Of a stretch of 64,000 nucleotides of DNA, positions 10,017 through 20,571 are shown piece after piece. Each line of letters starts with the position of its first letter. Positions within the stretch are counted from its first letter, which is position 1. The position numbers were made by a program, and so were the translations under genes. Origin of the DNA: Burkholderiales bacterium (GTDB lineage Bacteria; Pseudomonadota; Gammaproteobacteria; Burkholderiales; Burkholderiaceae_C); contig JAGWLR010000001.1 of the NCBI GenBank assembly GCA_028864885.1, positions 62,001 to 126,000 of the forward strand. Direction: 5' to 3'. The notes below the pieces were generated by a model, which saw only the letters and a list, made by a program, of their open reading frames with translations, searched no databases and had not been told where the DNA came from.

Positions 10017-11434
10017 AATACATCAGCACCCGCGGCGATCAAACCCAGCGCAGCTTCTCGGAAATCTTGCTCGAAGGCCTGGCCCCCGATGGCGGCCTGT
10101 ACCTGCCAGTGTCCTACCCCAAGGTGGACGACGCCACACTGACCCAATGGCGCGGCCTGAGCTATGCCGAACTGGCGTTCGAAATCCTGTCGCTGTACAT
10201 CGACGACATCCCTGCGGCTGACCTGAAGGCCATTACCGCCAAGACCTACAACAAGCAGGTTTATGGTTTTGATGAGATCACGCCTCTGAAGCCGCTGGAG
10301 CCGGGTCTGGCGCTGGAGGCCTTGTCCAACGGCCCGACCTTGGCCTTCAAGGACATGGCCATGCAGTTGCTGGGCAATCTGTTCGAATACGAACTGGGGC
10401 GCCGTGGTGAGCAGTTGAACATCCTGGGTGCCACCTCGGGTGACACCGGCAGTGCGGCCGAATACGCCATGCGTGGCAAGAAGGGCGTGCGTGTGTTCAT
10501 GCTGTCGCCGCACGGCCGCATGAGCCCCTTCCAGCAGGCGCAGATGTTCAGCCTGCTAGACCCCAACATTCACAACCTGGCCGTGGAAGGTGTGTTTGAC
10601 GATTGCCAGGATATCGTCAAGGCCGTCTCTAATGACCTGGAGTTCAAGCGCAAGTACAAGATCGGTACCGTGAACTCGATCAACTGGGCGCGTTTGCTGG
10701 CTCAGGTCGTGTACTACTTTGCTGGCTATTTCTACGCCACCAAGTCGAATGCCGAGAAGGTGTCGTTCACCGTGCCATCGGGTAACTTTGGCAACGTGTG
10801 TGCCGGCCACGTGGCGCGCATGATGGGTTTGCCCATCGACCAATTGGTGGTGGCCACCAACGAAAACAACGTGCTCGACGAGTTCTTCCGCACTGGCACC
10901 TACCGTGTGCGCGGCAGCGCTGAAACGTATGAGACCTCGTCTCCTTCGATGGACATTTCCAAAGCCTCGAACTTCGAGCGCTTTGTGTTTGACCTGCTGG
11001 GCCGCGATGGTGCCCGTGTGAAGGCCTTGTTCAAGGACGCGGTCGAGCAAACCGGCGAATTCCATGTGTCTGCCGAAGAGTTTGCCAAGGTCGCGCAATA
11101 CGGTTTCGTGTCGGGCTGCAGCTCTCACGCGGATCGCTTGAAGACGATCAAGGACACCTTCGATCATTTTGGCATCATGATCGACACCCACACGGCCGAT
11201 GGCCTGAAGGTGGCGCGCGAACACGTCAAGCCTGGCGTCACGATGCTGGTGCTGGAAACGGCCTTGCCTGCCAAGTTTGCCGACACCATCGTCGAAGCCA
11301 CTGGCCGTCAGCCTGAGCGTCCCCACTGGATTGCCGGCCTGGATGGTCTGGAGTCGCTGCCCAAGCGCTTCACGGTCATGCCCAAGCTCACGCAAGCTGT
11401 GAAGGACTACGTCGTTCAACATTGCGCTGACTGA
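10013..11434 (+). CDS. thrC: Threonine synthase
   Basis: LAFKDMAMQLLGNLFEY, GATSGDTGSAAEYA; 4-nt ATGA overlap with hom. Confidence 0.95.
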   Translation: MKYISTRGDQTQRSFSEILLEGLAPDGGLYLPVSYPKVDDATLTQWRGLSYAELAFEILSLYIDDIPAADLKAITAKTYNKQVYGFDEITPLKPLEPGLALEALSNGPTLAFKDMAMQLLGNLFEYELGRRGEQLNILGATSGDTGSAAEYAMRGKKGVRVFMLSPHGRMSPFQQAQMFSLLDPNIHNLAVEGVFDDCQDIVKAVSNDLEFKRKYKIGTVNSINWARLLAQVVYYFAGYFYATKSNAEKVSFTVPSGNFGNVCAGHVARMMGLPIDQLVVATNENNVLDEFFRTGTYRVRGSAETYETSSPSMDISKASNFERFVFDLLGRDGARVKALFKDAVEQTGEFHVSAEEFAKVAQYGFVSGCSSHADRLKTIKDTFDHFGIMIDTHTADGLKVAREHVKPGVTMLVLETALPAKFADTIVEATGRQPERPHWIAGLDGLESLPKRFTVMPKLTQAVKDYVVQHCAD

Positions 11435-11454
11435 GTCAGCATCGAGTTTTCTGC

Positions 11455-12726
11455 ATGGCACCCAAGCCCCTGATGCCTCTGGACGAGGCATGGGCCCGGT
11501 TGCGCGACATGGTTGCGCAACACGTGGCGTCAAACCCACTGTCTTTGGAACAGATCGACAGCTTTGACGCCCTGGGCCGGGTGCTGGCGCAAGATCTCGT
11601 CTCCAGCGTGGCGGTGCCTCCGCTGGACAACAGCGCCATGGACGGTTACGCCGTGCGGGTGGCTGACTTGTCGGGCCCCGGTGCTGTGTTGCCCATGTCC
11701 CAACGCATTGCGGCAGGGCAGGTGGGGGCTTTGCTCGCACCTGGTACCTGCGCTCGCATCTTCACCGGTGCGCCAGTGCCTGCGGGCGCCGATGCCGTGG
11801 TCATGCAAGAGCACACCGAAGCGGCCGATGAGGGCCAGGTTCGTTTTACCGAGCCGGTCCGCCTGGGCCAGAACATTCGCCGTGCGGGTGAAGACATTCA
11901 ATCCGCCCAGACGGTTTTGTCTGCCGGCGTGCGCCTGACGCCAGCCGCGCTGGGCGTGGCTGCCTCGGTGGGCGCAGCGCAAGTGCCGGTGTACCGCCGC
12001 GCCCGCGTGGCCGTGCTGACCACGGGCAATGAACTCGTCATGCCCGGCCAGCCTTTGCCCGCTGGCGCCATCTACAACAGCAACCGACACACCTTGCGTG
12101 GCCTGGTGCAGGCCTGTGGCGCCCAAGCCGCTGACCTGGGGGTGATTCCAGACAATCTGGAGCAGACTCGCGCGGCCTTGCGCCAAGCCGCTGAAGGCCA
12201 TGACCTGATCATCACCAGCGGTGGCGTGTCGGTGGGCGAAGAAGACCACTTGCGCAATGCCGTGCTGGCCGAAGGTGGGCTGGAGTTCTGGGCCCTGGCC
12301 ATCAAGCCCGGCAAGCCCTTCGTGTGCGGCTGGATTCGTCGCCAGGATGGCTCGAAGGCGCTGTACATGGGGCTGCCCGGCAACCCGGTAGCCAGTTACG
12401 TGACCTTCCTGATGCTGGTGCGCCCGGTGATGGATGTGTTGGGTGGTTTGAGTTGGGTCTTGCCCCGACCCATCAGCTTGAAGGCCAAGTTCGAATGGTC
12501 CCGCCCAGACAAGCGCCGCGAGTTCGTGCGCGTGCGCCTGGATAGCGACATGGGCGTGATGCTGCATCCGCATCAAGGCTCGGGCGTACTCAGTTCGGCA
12601 GCCTGGTCTGACGGTTTGGTCGATCTGGCGCCCCAGCAGGTAGTTCAACCGGGCGATACCGTGGCGTATTGGCCTGTGGCAGAGTTGATGCAGCCGGCGG
12701 CCCATGCGCGCCAGGAGACTGCATGA
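11455..12726 (+). CDS. moeA: Molybdopterin molybdenumtransferase
   Basis: PPLDNSAMDGYAVR, FTGAPVPAGADAVVMQE, GGVSVGEEDH, MGLPGNPVAS. Confidence 0.95.
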   Translation: MAPKPLMPLDEAWARLRDMVAQHVASNPLSLEQIDSFDALGRVLAQDLVSSVAVPPLDNSAMDGYAVRVADLSGPGAVLPMSQRIAAGQVGALLAPGTCARIFTGAPVPAGADAVVMQEHTEAADEGQVRFTEPVRLGQNIRRAGEDIQSAQTVLSAGVRLTPAALGVAASVGAAQVPVYRRARVAVLTTGNELVMPGQPLPAGAIYNSNRHTLRGLVQACGAQAADLGVIPDNLEQTRAALRQAAEGHDLIITSGGVSVGEEDHLRNAVLAEGGLEFWALAIKPGKPFVCGWIRRQDGSKALYMGLPGNPVASYVTFLMLVRPVMDVLGGLSWVLPRPISLKAKFEWSRPDKRREFVRVRLDSDMGVMLHPHQGSGVLSSAAWSDGLVDLAPQQVVQPGDTVAYWPVAELMQPAAHARQETA

Positions 12727-12989
12727 AGATTTCTGTTCGATATTTCGCCTCGGTGCGCGAGCGCCTGGGGGCGGGGCAAGACCTGTCCTGGCCGGATGGC
12801 GCAGAGGGCGTACCCGCTACGGTCGGTGATTTGCGTCAGTGGCTCATCGGTCAATCGGAGGATCACGCCGATGCCCTTGCCATGACCAAAGGACTGCGTT
12901 CGGCCTGTAACCAGACCATGTGTGCGCCCGGTGAGCCACTGACCGATGGCGCCGAAGTGGCGTTTTTCCCTCCGGTCACCGGCGGGTGA
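12723..12989 (+). CDS. moaD: Molybdopterin synthase small subunit
   Basis: MKISVRYFASVRERLG ... FFPPVTGG ubiquitin-like GG C-terminus; overlaps the moeA stop. Confidence 0.92.
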   Translation: MKISVRYFASVRERLGAGQDLSWPDGAEGVPATVGDLRQWLIGQSEDHADALAMTKGLRSACNQTMCAPGEPLTDGAEVAFFPPVTGG

Positions 12990-13005
12990 CCCCCAGGAGG
13001 CCGCG

Positions 13006-13491
13006 ATGTCTTCTCACACCAGTCCATCGTTGCCCTGCGTGAGCGTCGGTCTCGAGGATTTTGATCTCACCGCTGAAGTGGCCCGCCTGCGAGCGGGCGA
13101 CACGCGAGTCGGCGCGGTCGTTTCGTTTGTCGGCACGGTCAGGGATTGGACGGGAACGACCTCCGCGTCCGCCGTGATGGAATTGGAGCATTACCCGGGC
13201 ATGACCGAATTGAGCATCGCTCGGATGATCGACGAGGCCAAATCCCGTTTTGATGTTCTGGGCGTGCGGGTCATCCACCGGGTCGGGGCGCTGGCGATTG
13301 CAGACCAGATTGTGCTGGTGGCTGTGAGCTCGGCGCACCGTGGTCAAGCCTTTCAGTGTTGTGAGTTCCTCATGGACTGGCTCAAGACCGACGCCCCGTT
13401 CTGGAAGAAGGAATTGGTTGACGGACAGGGGCAGTGGGTTGATGCCCGGGAGGCGGACGAGCACGCCATGGCGCGCTGGCGTCAGGGTTGA
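13006..13491 (+). CDS. moaE: Molybdopterin synthase catalytic subunit
   Basis: GAVVSFVGTVRD, LEHYPGMTE, HRVGALAIADQIVLVAVSSAHRGQAF, DAPFWKKE. Confidence 0.95.
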   Translation: MSSHTSPSLPCVSVGLEDFDLTAEVARLRAGDTRVGAVVSFVGTVRDWTGTTSASAVMELEHYPGMTELSIARMIDEAKSRFDVLGVRVIHRVGALAIADQIVLVAVSSAHRGQAFQCCEFLMDWLKTDAPFWKKELVDGQGQWVDAREADEHAMARWRQG

Positions 13492-13584
13492 CAGGGTGGA
13501 ATTACCCGATTTTTTTGGCTTCCTCTGTGGGCCAGTCGGTGGCATGCTGTACACATCTTTGCATTGACTTAGGTCGTTTCCCGC

Positions 13585-14802
13585 ATGATTCAGCTTGACA
13601 TGTACTCCAGCTTTGCCATTGGCGGGACGGCGTCGTTGCTGGGGCTCATCGGGATGTCAGTCACGCGTGTGGAACACACCCGCATGCAACATGCCCTGAC
13701 CTTGTTTCGCTGGGCATTCCTATTCATGGCGACCACGTGGCTGGCCATCCTGGCCCCGGCCGACCGCGCTCGACTGGTTTTTCAGGCCGTGCTGGGGTGC
13801 GTGGCCATGGGCATGGTGTTGCTGGGGTGGGGCACCCGCCAAATGCACGGCAAGCGCACGCCACCCTGGTTGGGATGGGGCCTGACCAGTGTGATTGGGA
13901 TGGGACTATGGTTGTCGGCCTGGGGAACATCAGAATCGATTTACGCCACGGTCTTGTTCGGCGTTTTGTCCCTGGTGTCCGTGGCCATCCTAGTGGATCA
14001 GGCATGGACGATGTATCGCGGGGCCAAGGTCAGCTACGGCGAATGGGCATTTCTGGCCTTGATTGCGATCAGTGCAGTTGATGGGCTGATCGGCTTGATC
14101 TACTCGGCGATTGAGCCTGGCCCGCCGCCCGAGCACTGGATCCGCGTACCAGCCTGGTGGGAGCTGGTGAGCGTCATCCTTCATGCCTTGTTCCCGCTGG
14201 CAGCCGCCGGATCGGTATTGGCCATCGTGAACGAGCGACTGGCTTTGCAATTGCGCACCCGAGCCTTGTCCGATGAATTGACCGGGGCCCTGTCGCGGCG
14301 CGGGTTGCGAGAGTTGGGTGAGCGCTTGATCCACCATGCGCGGTCACGCAGCCAGCAGGTGGCCGTGTTGATGCTGGACGTGGATCACTTCAAGAAAATC
14401 AATGCCACCTACGGTCATTTGGTGGGCGATGATGTGCTGCGTCACGTCGTTTATGTGATGCAAGAGCGACTTCGAGACGATGCGCTGTTGGCCCGCTATG
14501 GTGGCGAAGAGTTTGCTGTGCTGTTGCCGATACGGCATCCCCAGGAAGCTGCGGTAGTGGCCGAGCGCCTGAAAAACGCCGTGGAACACAAGCCAGCGCA
14601 GACGCTGGCTGGCCTCATTGAGGTGACCATCAGCGTGGGCGGGGCGTTCCTTCCCTCTGACGTGTCTCTGGAGCAGGCGCTCGCCACGGCCGATGCCCGT
14701 TTGTACGATGCAAAAAATCAAGGCCGCAATTGCATCGTGATCGATGGGGTTCCTCAGCCGGCACCCGCACCGAGCTCGGCGCCTGAAATCGCCCACACTT
14801 GA
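13585..14802 (+). CDS. Membrane-associated GGDEF-domain protein (putative diguanylate cyclase)
   Basis: Hydrophobic N-terminal half; DELTGALSRRG, LDVDHFKKINATYGH, ARYGGEEFAVLLP. Confidence 0.9.
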   Translation: MIQLDMYSSFAIGGTASLLGLIGMSVTRVEHTRMQHALTLFRWAFLFMATTWLAILAPADRARLVFQAVLGCVAMGMVLLGWGTRQMHGKRTPPWLGWGLTSVIGMGLWLSAWGTSESIYATVLFGVLSLVSVAILVDQAWTMYRGAKVSYGEWAFLALIAISAVDGLIGLIYSAIEPGPPPEHWIRVPAWWELVSVILHALFPLAAAGSVLAIVNERLALQLRTRALSDELTGALSRRGLRELGERLIHHARSRSQQVAVLMLDVDHFKKINATYGHLVGDDVLRHVVYVMQERLRDDALLARYGGEEFAVLLPIRHPQEAAVVAERLKNAVEHKPAQTLAGLIEVTISVGGAFLPSDVSLEQALATADARLYDAKNQGRNCIVIDGVPQPAPAPSSAPEIAHT

Positions 14803-14832
14803 TCTGAAGCAAGTGTCCAAACGGGCCCGGGG

Positions 14833-14860
14833 CTTGAAATGCCGACGGGTTCCCCCATCT
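14833..14860 (+). promoter_or_regulatory. Sigma32 (heat-shock) promoter of clpB
   Basis: CTTGAAA - 13 nt - CCCCATCT, near-perfect match to the sigma32 consensus, 55 nt upstream of the clpB ATG. Confidence 0.85.
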
Positions 14861-14914
14861 CCGTAAGCAATCGGCCCCGTCAGCAGTGTCAACCCTGGGG
14901 CAACAGGAGTGCTC

Positions 14915-17509
14915 ATGCGTTTGGACAAACTCACCACCAAGTTTCAGGAGGCACTGACCGAGGCGCAAAGCCTGGCAGTGACCCGCGACAACCCCTACAT
15001 CGAACCCGCCCACATTTTGCTGGCCATGTTGCAGCAGGACGAGGGCCCCAAGGCGTTGCTGGAGCGCGCCGGGGTGAAAGTGGCTCCGCTGGCGGCAGCG
15101 CTGACCAAGCAGATCGACAAGTTGCCACAGGTTCAAGGTGCCGAGCAGGTGCAGGCCGGGCGCGACACTGTCAGCTTGCTTCAGGGGGCGGAGAAAGAAG
15201 CCCATAAGCAGGGTGACTCTTACATTGCCAGCGAGATGTTCTTGCTGGCGTTGGCCGACCATAAGGGGGAGACCGGTGAGTTGGCGCGTGACTTCGGGTT
15301 GACGCGCAAGGCGCTTGAGTCCGCAGTCAAGGCCGTAAAGGGCGATCAAAAGGTGGACAACCCGGAAGCTGAAGGGCAACGCGAAGCGTTGAAGAAGTAC
15401 ACCTTGGATCTGACCGAGCGTGCCAAGCAAGGCAAGCTTGATCCTGTGATCGGGCGGGACGAAGAAATTCGTCGGGCCATCCAGGTGCTGCAGCGCCGCA
15501 GCAAGAACAACCCCGTGCTGATTGGCGAGCCGGGCGTGGGTAAGACCGCCATTGTTGAAGGATTGGCGCAGCGCATCGTGGCCGGTGAAGTACCCGATTC
15601 GCTCAAGAACAAGCGCGTGTTGGTGCTCGACATGGCGTTGTTGCTGGCTGGAGCGAAATACCGTGGAGACTTCGAGGAGCGCTTGAAGAACGTGCTCAAG
15701 GAAGTGGCCAAGGATGAAGGCCAGACCATCATGTTCATCGACGAAATTCACACCATGGTGGGGGCAGGCAAAGCCGATGGGGCGATGGATGCCGGCAATA
15801 TGCTCAAGCCCGCGCTGGCTCGCGGCGAATTGCACTGTATCGGCGCGACCACGCTCGACGAATACCGCAAGTACATTGAAAAAGACGCGGCCCTGGAACG
15901 TCGTTTCCAGAAGATCCTGGTCGACGAACCCACCGTTGAAGCCACCATTGCCATCCTGCGCGGCTTGCAAGAGAAGTACGAGGTGCACCATGGGGTCGAG
16001 ATCACCGACCCGGCCATCGTGGCTGCCGCCGAGCTGTCGAATCGTTACATCACCGATCGCTTCTTGCCGGACAAGGCCATCGACCTGATCGACGAGGCGG
16101 CTGCGCGCATCAAAATCGAAATCGACTCCAAGCCTGAGGCCTTGGACCGACTGGATCGCCGTCTGATTCAGTTGAAGATCGAGCGCGAGGCTGTCAAGAA
16201 GGAAAAGGACGAAGCCTCCATCAAGCGTCTGGGTTTGATCGAAGAAGAGATCACCAAGCTGCAGCGCGAGTACGCCGACCTGGAGGAAATCTGGAAGGCC
16301 GAGAAGGCTCAGGCGCAGGGCTCTGCCCACGTGAAGGAAGAGATCGATCGCATCAAGTTCCAGATCGAAGAGTTCAAGCGCAGGGGTGATTTCAACAAGG
16401 TGGCCGAACTGCAGTACGGCAAGCTGCCCGAGTTGGAAAAGCGTCTGCATGAGGCTCAGGCCAAGGAAACGGCCAAGGGCAAGGATGCACGCAAGCCTCA
16501 GCTGCTGCGTACGCAAGTGGGGGCTGAAGAGATTGCCGAGGTGGTGGCACGGGCCACGGGTATCCCAGTGTCCAAGTTGATGCAGGGCGAACGCGACAAA
16601 CTGCTGGCCATGGAAGACAAGCTCCACGAGCGGGTCGTCGGGCAGGATGAAGCCATCGTGGCCGTGTCCGATGCCATTCGTCGCTCTCGTGCCGGGCTGT
16701 CTGATCCCAATCGGCCTTATGGATCATTCCTGTTCCTGGGCCCTACTGGTGTGGGTAAGACCGAGCTGTGCAAGGCGCTGGCGGGCTTCCTGTTCGACAG
16801 TGAAGATCACCTGATTCGCATCGACATGAGCGAGTTCATGGAAAAGCACTCGGTGAGCCGCCTGATCGGTGCGCCACCCGGATACGTGGGTTACGAAGAG
16901 GGTGGCACGTTGACCGAAGCCGTGCGCCGCAAGCCTTACAGCGTGGTGCTGCTGGATGAGGTCGAGAAGGCCCACCCAGATGTGTTCAACGTGCTGTTGC
17001 AGGTGCTTGACGATGGCCGCCTGACCGATGGCCAGGGTCGCACGGTGGACTTCAAGAACACCGTGATCGTGATGACGTCCAACCTTGGGTCTCATCACAT
17101 CATGCAGCTGGCGGGTGAACCGGCAGAAACGATCAAGAACGCCGTGTGGGGTGAGGTCAAGCAGCATTTCCGCCCTGAGTTCCTCAACCGCATCGACGAA
17201 GTGGTGGTGTTCCACGCGCTGGATCAGCAGCACATCGAATCGATCGCCAAGATCCAGCTCAAGGCGCTCGAAGGCCGTCTGGCCCAGATGGAGATGAAGC
17301 TCGATGTGTCGCCAGAAGCCTTGGCCGAGTTGGCCAAGGTGGGCTTTGACCCGGTGTTCGGGGCTCGTCCGCTCAAGCGCGCGATCCAGCAGCGCATTGA
17401 GAATCCGGTGGCCAAACTGATCCTGCAGGGCAAGTTCGGGCCGAAGGATGTCATCCCGGTGAAGGTGGATGCGGCAGGCGAATTTGAGTTCGACCGCGTC
17501 GTGCATTAA
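14915..17509 (+). CDS. clpB: ATP-dependent disaggregase ClpB
   Basis: [14 protein letters not shown], two AAA modules ([30 protein letters not shown]), coiled-coil middle domain. Confidence 0.97.
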   Translation: MRLDKLTTKFQEALTEAQSLAVTRDNPYIEPAHILLAMLQQDEGPKALLERAGVKVAPLAAALTKQIDKLPQVQGAEQVQAGRDTVSLLQGAEKEAHKQGDSYIASEMFLLALADHKGETGELARDFGLTRKALESAVKAVKGDQKVDNPEAEGQREALKKYTLDLTERAKQGKLDPVIGRDEEIRRAIQVLQRRSKNNPVLIGEPGVGKTAIVEGLAQRIVAGEVPDSLKNKRVLVLDMALLLAGAKYRGDFEERLKNVLKEVAKDEGQTIMFIDEIHTMVGAGKADGAMDAGNMLKPALARGELHCIGATTLDEYRKYIEKDAALERRFQKILVDEPTVEATIAILRGLQEKYEVHHGVEITDPAIVAAAELSNRYITDRFLPDKAIDLIDEAAARIKIEIDSKPEALDRLDRRLIQLKIEREAVKKEKDEASIKRLGLIEEEITKLQREYADLEEIWKAEKAQAQGSAHVKEEIDRIKFQIEEFKRRGDFNKVAELQYGKLPELEKRLHEAQAKETAKGKDARKPQLLRTQVGAEEIAEVVARATGIPVSKLMQGERDKLLAMEDKLHERVVGQDEAIVAVSDAIRRSRAGLSDPNRPYGSFLFLGPTGVGKTELCKALAGFLFDSEDHLIRIDMSEFMEKHSVSRLIGAPPGYVGYEEGGTLTEAVRRKPYSVVLLDEVEKAHPDVFNVLLQVLDDGRLTDGQGRTVDFKNTVIVMTSNLGSHHIMQLAGEPAETIKNAVWGEVKQHFRPEFLNRIDEVVVFHALDQQHIESIAKIQLKALEGRLAQMEMKLDVSPEALAELAKVGFDPVFGARPLKRAIQQRIENPVAKLILQGKFGPKDVIPVKVDAAGEFEFDRVVH

Positions 17510-17550
17510 ACCTGATCCGCTCCTCCCCGTTTTTTGGGGGATGTAGTCCG

Positions 17551-17580
17551 GGTGTCGTGACGGTGTCACGGCACCTTTTC
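17551..17580 (+). terminator. Intrinsic terminator after clpB
   Basis: GGTGTCGTGAC-GGT-GTCACGGCACC-TTTT. Confidence 0.6.
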
Positions 17581-17647
17581 ATGCTGTGGTCTCCTCGAAT
17601 CAGTGCGGCCTCACGCAGTGTGACGCCCATATCACAAGGACTACATC

Positions 17648-18535
17648 ATGCGTAAACATGCTTTTGGGATGGCCATTGCACTGGCCGTCGTGGCGCCCTT
17701 TGGGCATGCCGCTTCGAATGCTTCGGCCTCGTTGGGTGACTTCCGATTCCAATTACAGGATCTGGATGCGAAGGATGGGGTGACGGCCTCCTACAACTGG
17801 CTTTCAGGTGCCCAAAGTGGCGTGACGTCGCTGGACGCCAGTGCCGCTGACCAAGATGGCGATGGCAGTGCCAGCAAGAGCAAGAATACCTCCTTCTTTT
17901 CGTACTCGCTGAACGGCAGCAGCGATCACGCCAATGCCCAAGCGTCAATCGGGGCCTGGTCGCAAGCGGCTTCTGGCTCGGCCATTGGGGGCAATTCCAA
18001 CTTTGCCGCTAAATCGGTCACGGGGCAGGGGGGCAGTGGGGTGTTGGGTAACCTCCAGTTGTCTGCACGTTCACGCCTGACCATCACGGCCAGTGCCTCA
18101 GTTCTGGCTTCTGCAGTAGATCCAGGCGGCTTGGCTTCTGACTGGTCCAAGGCCCTGGCTTCTCTGGGCTTGTCTTACGCTTACGGCTCCGGGAGCGGTG
18201 CGGTCAGCCAATCGTTTACCGACTCGTTGGCCGCCTCGACCAGCGCGGGCGGCTATTATGACTACCTGTTGAATCCAACCACCCATCGGATGGAAATGAC
18301 CTGGGTCGCGGGCGCCACCAGCACCGACTCACGCAGCCGTGACCTGACGGTGGTGTTTGAAAACACGAGTTCCATGACTCAGTACGCCACCCTGACTTTG
18401 CTGACGCAGGTCAGCGGAGTGGGGGCTTCCGTGGTGATGGCGCCTGTCCCCGAGCCCGCATCAGCCTTGATCGCGCTGGCAGGGATTGCCGCGATGGGGG
18501 TGGCTGTCCGGAAACGCCAGAACAGCGAAGCCTGA
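17648..18535 (+). CDS. PEP-CTERM sorting domain protein
   Basis: Signal peptide MRKHAFGMAIALAVVAPFGHA; C-terminal PVPEPASALIALAGIAAMGVAVRKRQ. Confidence 0.88.
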   Translation: MRKHAFGMAIALAVVAPFGHAASNASASLGDFRFQLQDLDAKDGVTASYNWLSGAQSGVTSLDASAADQDGDGSASKSKNTSFFSYSLNGSSDHANAQASIGAWSQAASGSAIGGNSNFAAKSVTGQGGSGVLGNLQLSARSRLTITASASVLASAVDPGGLASDWSKALASLGLSYAYGSGSGAVSQSFTDSLAASTSAGGYYDYLLNPTTHRMEMTWVAGATSTDSRSRDLTVVFENTSSMTQYATLTLLTQVSGVGASVVMAPVPEPASALIALAGIAAMGVAVRKRQNSEA

Positions 18536-18557
18536 TCTGGTAAGCGTTAAATGCAAA

Positions 18558-18583
18558 TAAAGGGGCCATGAGGCCCCTTTTTG
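18558..18583 (+). terminator. Intrinsic terminator after the PEP-CTERM gene
   Basis: AAGGGGCC-ATGA-GGCCCCTTTTT. Confidence 0.8.
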
Positions 18584-18692
18584 TTCATGACATCGTCAGG
18601 CCATGCTGACAACATCCAGGCTTGTGTCGGGATGCATGGGCCTTCGAAATCGTTCGATTGACCCGCATGCCTCCCCGCTGCCGGAGAGCGTC

Positions 18693-19499
18693 ATGTCTCG
18701 TTCAAACTGGATGTGCAGTATCGGTCGATCTGTTGTTGCAGGTCTGGTGTCATGGGCGTTCGTTGGCGGCGCACAGGCTGCTCTTCAGGGGCGAGATCTG
18801 GATGGCTCTGCCGCAAATGGCTACGAGGCTTACTATGACACCGTCTTGAATATCACCTGGCTGGCGGATGCCAATTATGCGAAAACTTCCGGGTTCGATG
18901 CTACCGGGGCCATGACGTGGGACAAGGCATCGACCTGGGCAGCCGGCCTGGATTACTTCGGCACGACAGGTTGGCGTTTGCCTACGGTCAAACCAGTGAA
19001 CGGTGTCAACTTCGTTGAATGGCCATCGACAAACAATGGCTCAACCGACATCGGATACAACATCACCAGCCCACAAAGTGAATTGGCCTACATGTATTAC
19101 GTCAACCTCGGGTTGAGCGGCGCATTCAAGGTGGACGGCAGTTTCAACCCGGCTGCTGGCGTGAACTCCTCGGGACTGCAGCCCATTCCCGACTTGGCCG
19201 GGTCCTTCATCCATAACTTCAAAAGCAATATGTATTGGACGAACGTCGTCAACACCGACGTTCTGAAGTCTTGGGGATTTTGGACGTCATCCTTTGTCGC
19301 TGGCGCGCAAGGCAAGGACTACCGTTACAACGACCATTTCGCTTGGGCCGTGCACGACGGCGACCCATTCAAGGTCGCTTCTGTTGGAGGCGGTTCCATC
19401 CCTGCAGTGGATGAGCCCGCCACAGCCTGGATGCTCTTGGCTGGCTTGGGCATCGCCATGCATGCCACACGCAAGCGCCGCGGGCTCAGCCGCGGTTGA
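18693..19499 (+). CDS. DUF1566/Lcl-type domain protein with degenerate PEP-CTERM-like tail
   Basis: Signal peptide; LNITWLADANYAKTSG...WRLPTVKP; C-terminus DEPATAWMLLAGLGIAMHATRKRRG. Confidence 0.75.
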   Translation: MSRSNWMCSIGRSVVAGLVSWAFVGGAQAALQGRDLDGSAANGYEAYYDTVLNITWLADANYAKTSGFDATGAMTWDKASTWAAGLDYFGTTGWRLPTVKPVNGVNFVEWPSTNNGSTDIGYNITSPQSELAYMYYVNLGLSGAFKVDGSFNPAAGVNSSGLQPIPDLAGSFIHNFKSNMYWTNVVNTDVLKSWGFWTSSFVAGAQGKDYRYNDHFAWAVHDGDPFKVASVGGGSIPAVDEPATAWMLLAGLGIAMHATRKRRGLSRG

Positions 19500-20556
19500 C
19501 GTGACGATCCGGAATCAGCAAGGTCTGGCCGATCGCCAGCACCCTGAACCGATCTGACACCACCCGGGCCCGGGTCAGAGCGTGAGCCAGAGCCCGGGGC
19601 GGTTCATCCAGCGCCTCGTCGGTCAGCTGGAACGTTCCCCAATGCACGGCCATGGCCAGTTTGCAGCCCAGGTCCTGGAAAATCTGAACCGATTCCTCCG
19701 GGTTGACGTGCTGGTCTTTCATGAACCAGCGTGGCTCATAGGCCCCGATCGGCAGCAAAGCCAGATCAAATCCGCCGCCAAGCTCCGGGCGCTGTGCTGG
19801 CGCGAAGTGCTGACGGATGTCGATGAAGTCGTGGCTGTATGCCGTGTCTCCGGCGAAGAACAGGTGGCAATTTCGGGTGATCACCGCAAACCCACCCCAC
19901 AAACTTTGCAGCGCGTCGGTGGCGGTCCTGGCTGACCAGTGCTGGGCCGGGGTGAGGGTGATCTCAATCCGTTCCGATCGCTCGGTCGCAGGCAGCGTGT
20001 GTTGATCCCACCAATCCAATTCCACCACATGGTGGATGCCTCGCTTGGCGAACCAGGCCTTGTGTCCCAAGGGGCAGACGATGAGCGGAGCCCCCCCGGC
20101 CTGCTGGGTCAGCCTCGCCAGCGATGGCTCGTCCATGTGGTCATAGTGATTGTGCGACAGCAGCACCACGTCGATTCGCGGCAACTGATCCAGTTGCAGC
20201 CCAGGTGGCGTCTGCCGCTTGGGGCCCGCCCACTGGACCGGAAAGCAGCGCTCGGAAAACACCGGATCGGTGAGGATGTTCAGCCCGGCAATCTGGATCA
20301 GCACGGTGATGTGTCCAATCCAGGTGGCCGCAGGCTGCATGCTCAGTCCTGCTTTCGCATTGGCCTGGATGAAGCTCAAGTCTGCTTCAATCACGGGGAT
20401 GGGGTCAGTCAAAGGGCGAGGATGCCCTGCACGCCAGGCCTGCCAGCGCCACCGCAGAATCTCATGCCACCGCTTGCCTTGGAATGACATGTAATTGTTT
20501 TGAAAACCGTCAGGCCTGTGATGCTTCTTGGCTGGGTTGTAGTAACGATTCTTCAT
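19486..20556 (-). CDS. MBL-fold metallohydrolase (NAPE-PLD/RomA-like)
   Basis: LLSHNHYDHMDEPSL, TPAQHWSARTATD, FAGDTAYSHDF, AVHWGTFQLTDEALDEPP. Confidence 0.85.
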   Translation of the reverse strand: MKNRYYNPAKKHHRPDGFQNNYMSFQGKRWHEILRWRWQAWRAGHPRPLTDPIPVIEADLSFIQANAKAGLSMQPAATWIGHITVLIQIAGLNILTDPVFSERCFPVQWAGPKRQTPPGLQLDQLPRIDVVLLSHNHYDHMDEPSLARLTQQAGGAPLIVCPLGHKAWFAKRGIHHVVELDWWDQHTLPATERSERIEITLTPAQHWSARTATDALQSLWGGFAVITRNCHLFFAGDTAYSHDFIDIRQHFAPAQRPELGGGFDLALLPIGAYEPRWFMKDQHVNPEESVQIFQDLGCKLAMAVHWGTFQLTDEALDEPPRALAHALTRARVVSDRFRVLAIGQTLLIPDRHVNRG

Positions 20557-20571
20557 TGGGCGGCCAGCGTA

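Noticed and set aside
13495-13518. Terminator after moaE (GGGT-ggaatt-ACCC then T-tract)
   Set aside because: Four-bp stem only; not confident
14630-16627. 665-aa minus-strand ORF opposite clpB
   Set aside because: Antisense shadow of a strongly conserved ClpB frame in high-GC DNA; no recognisable domains
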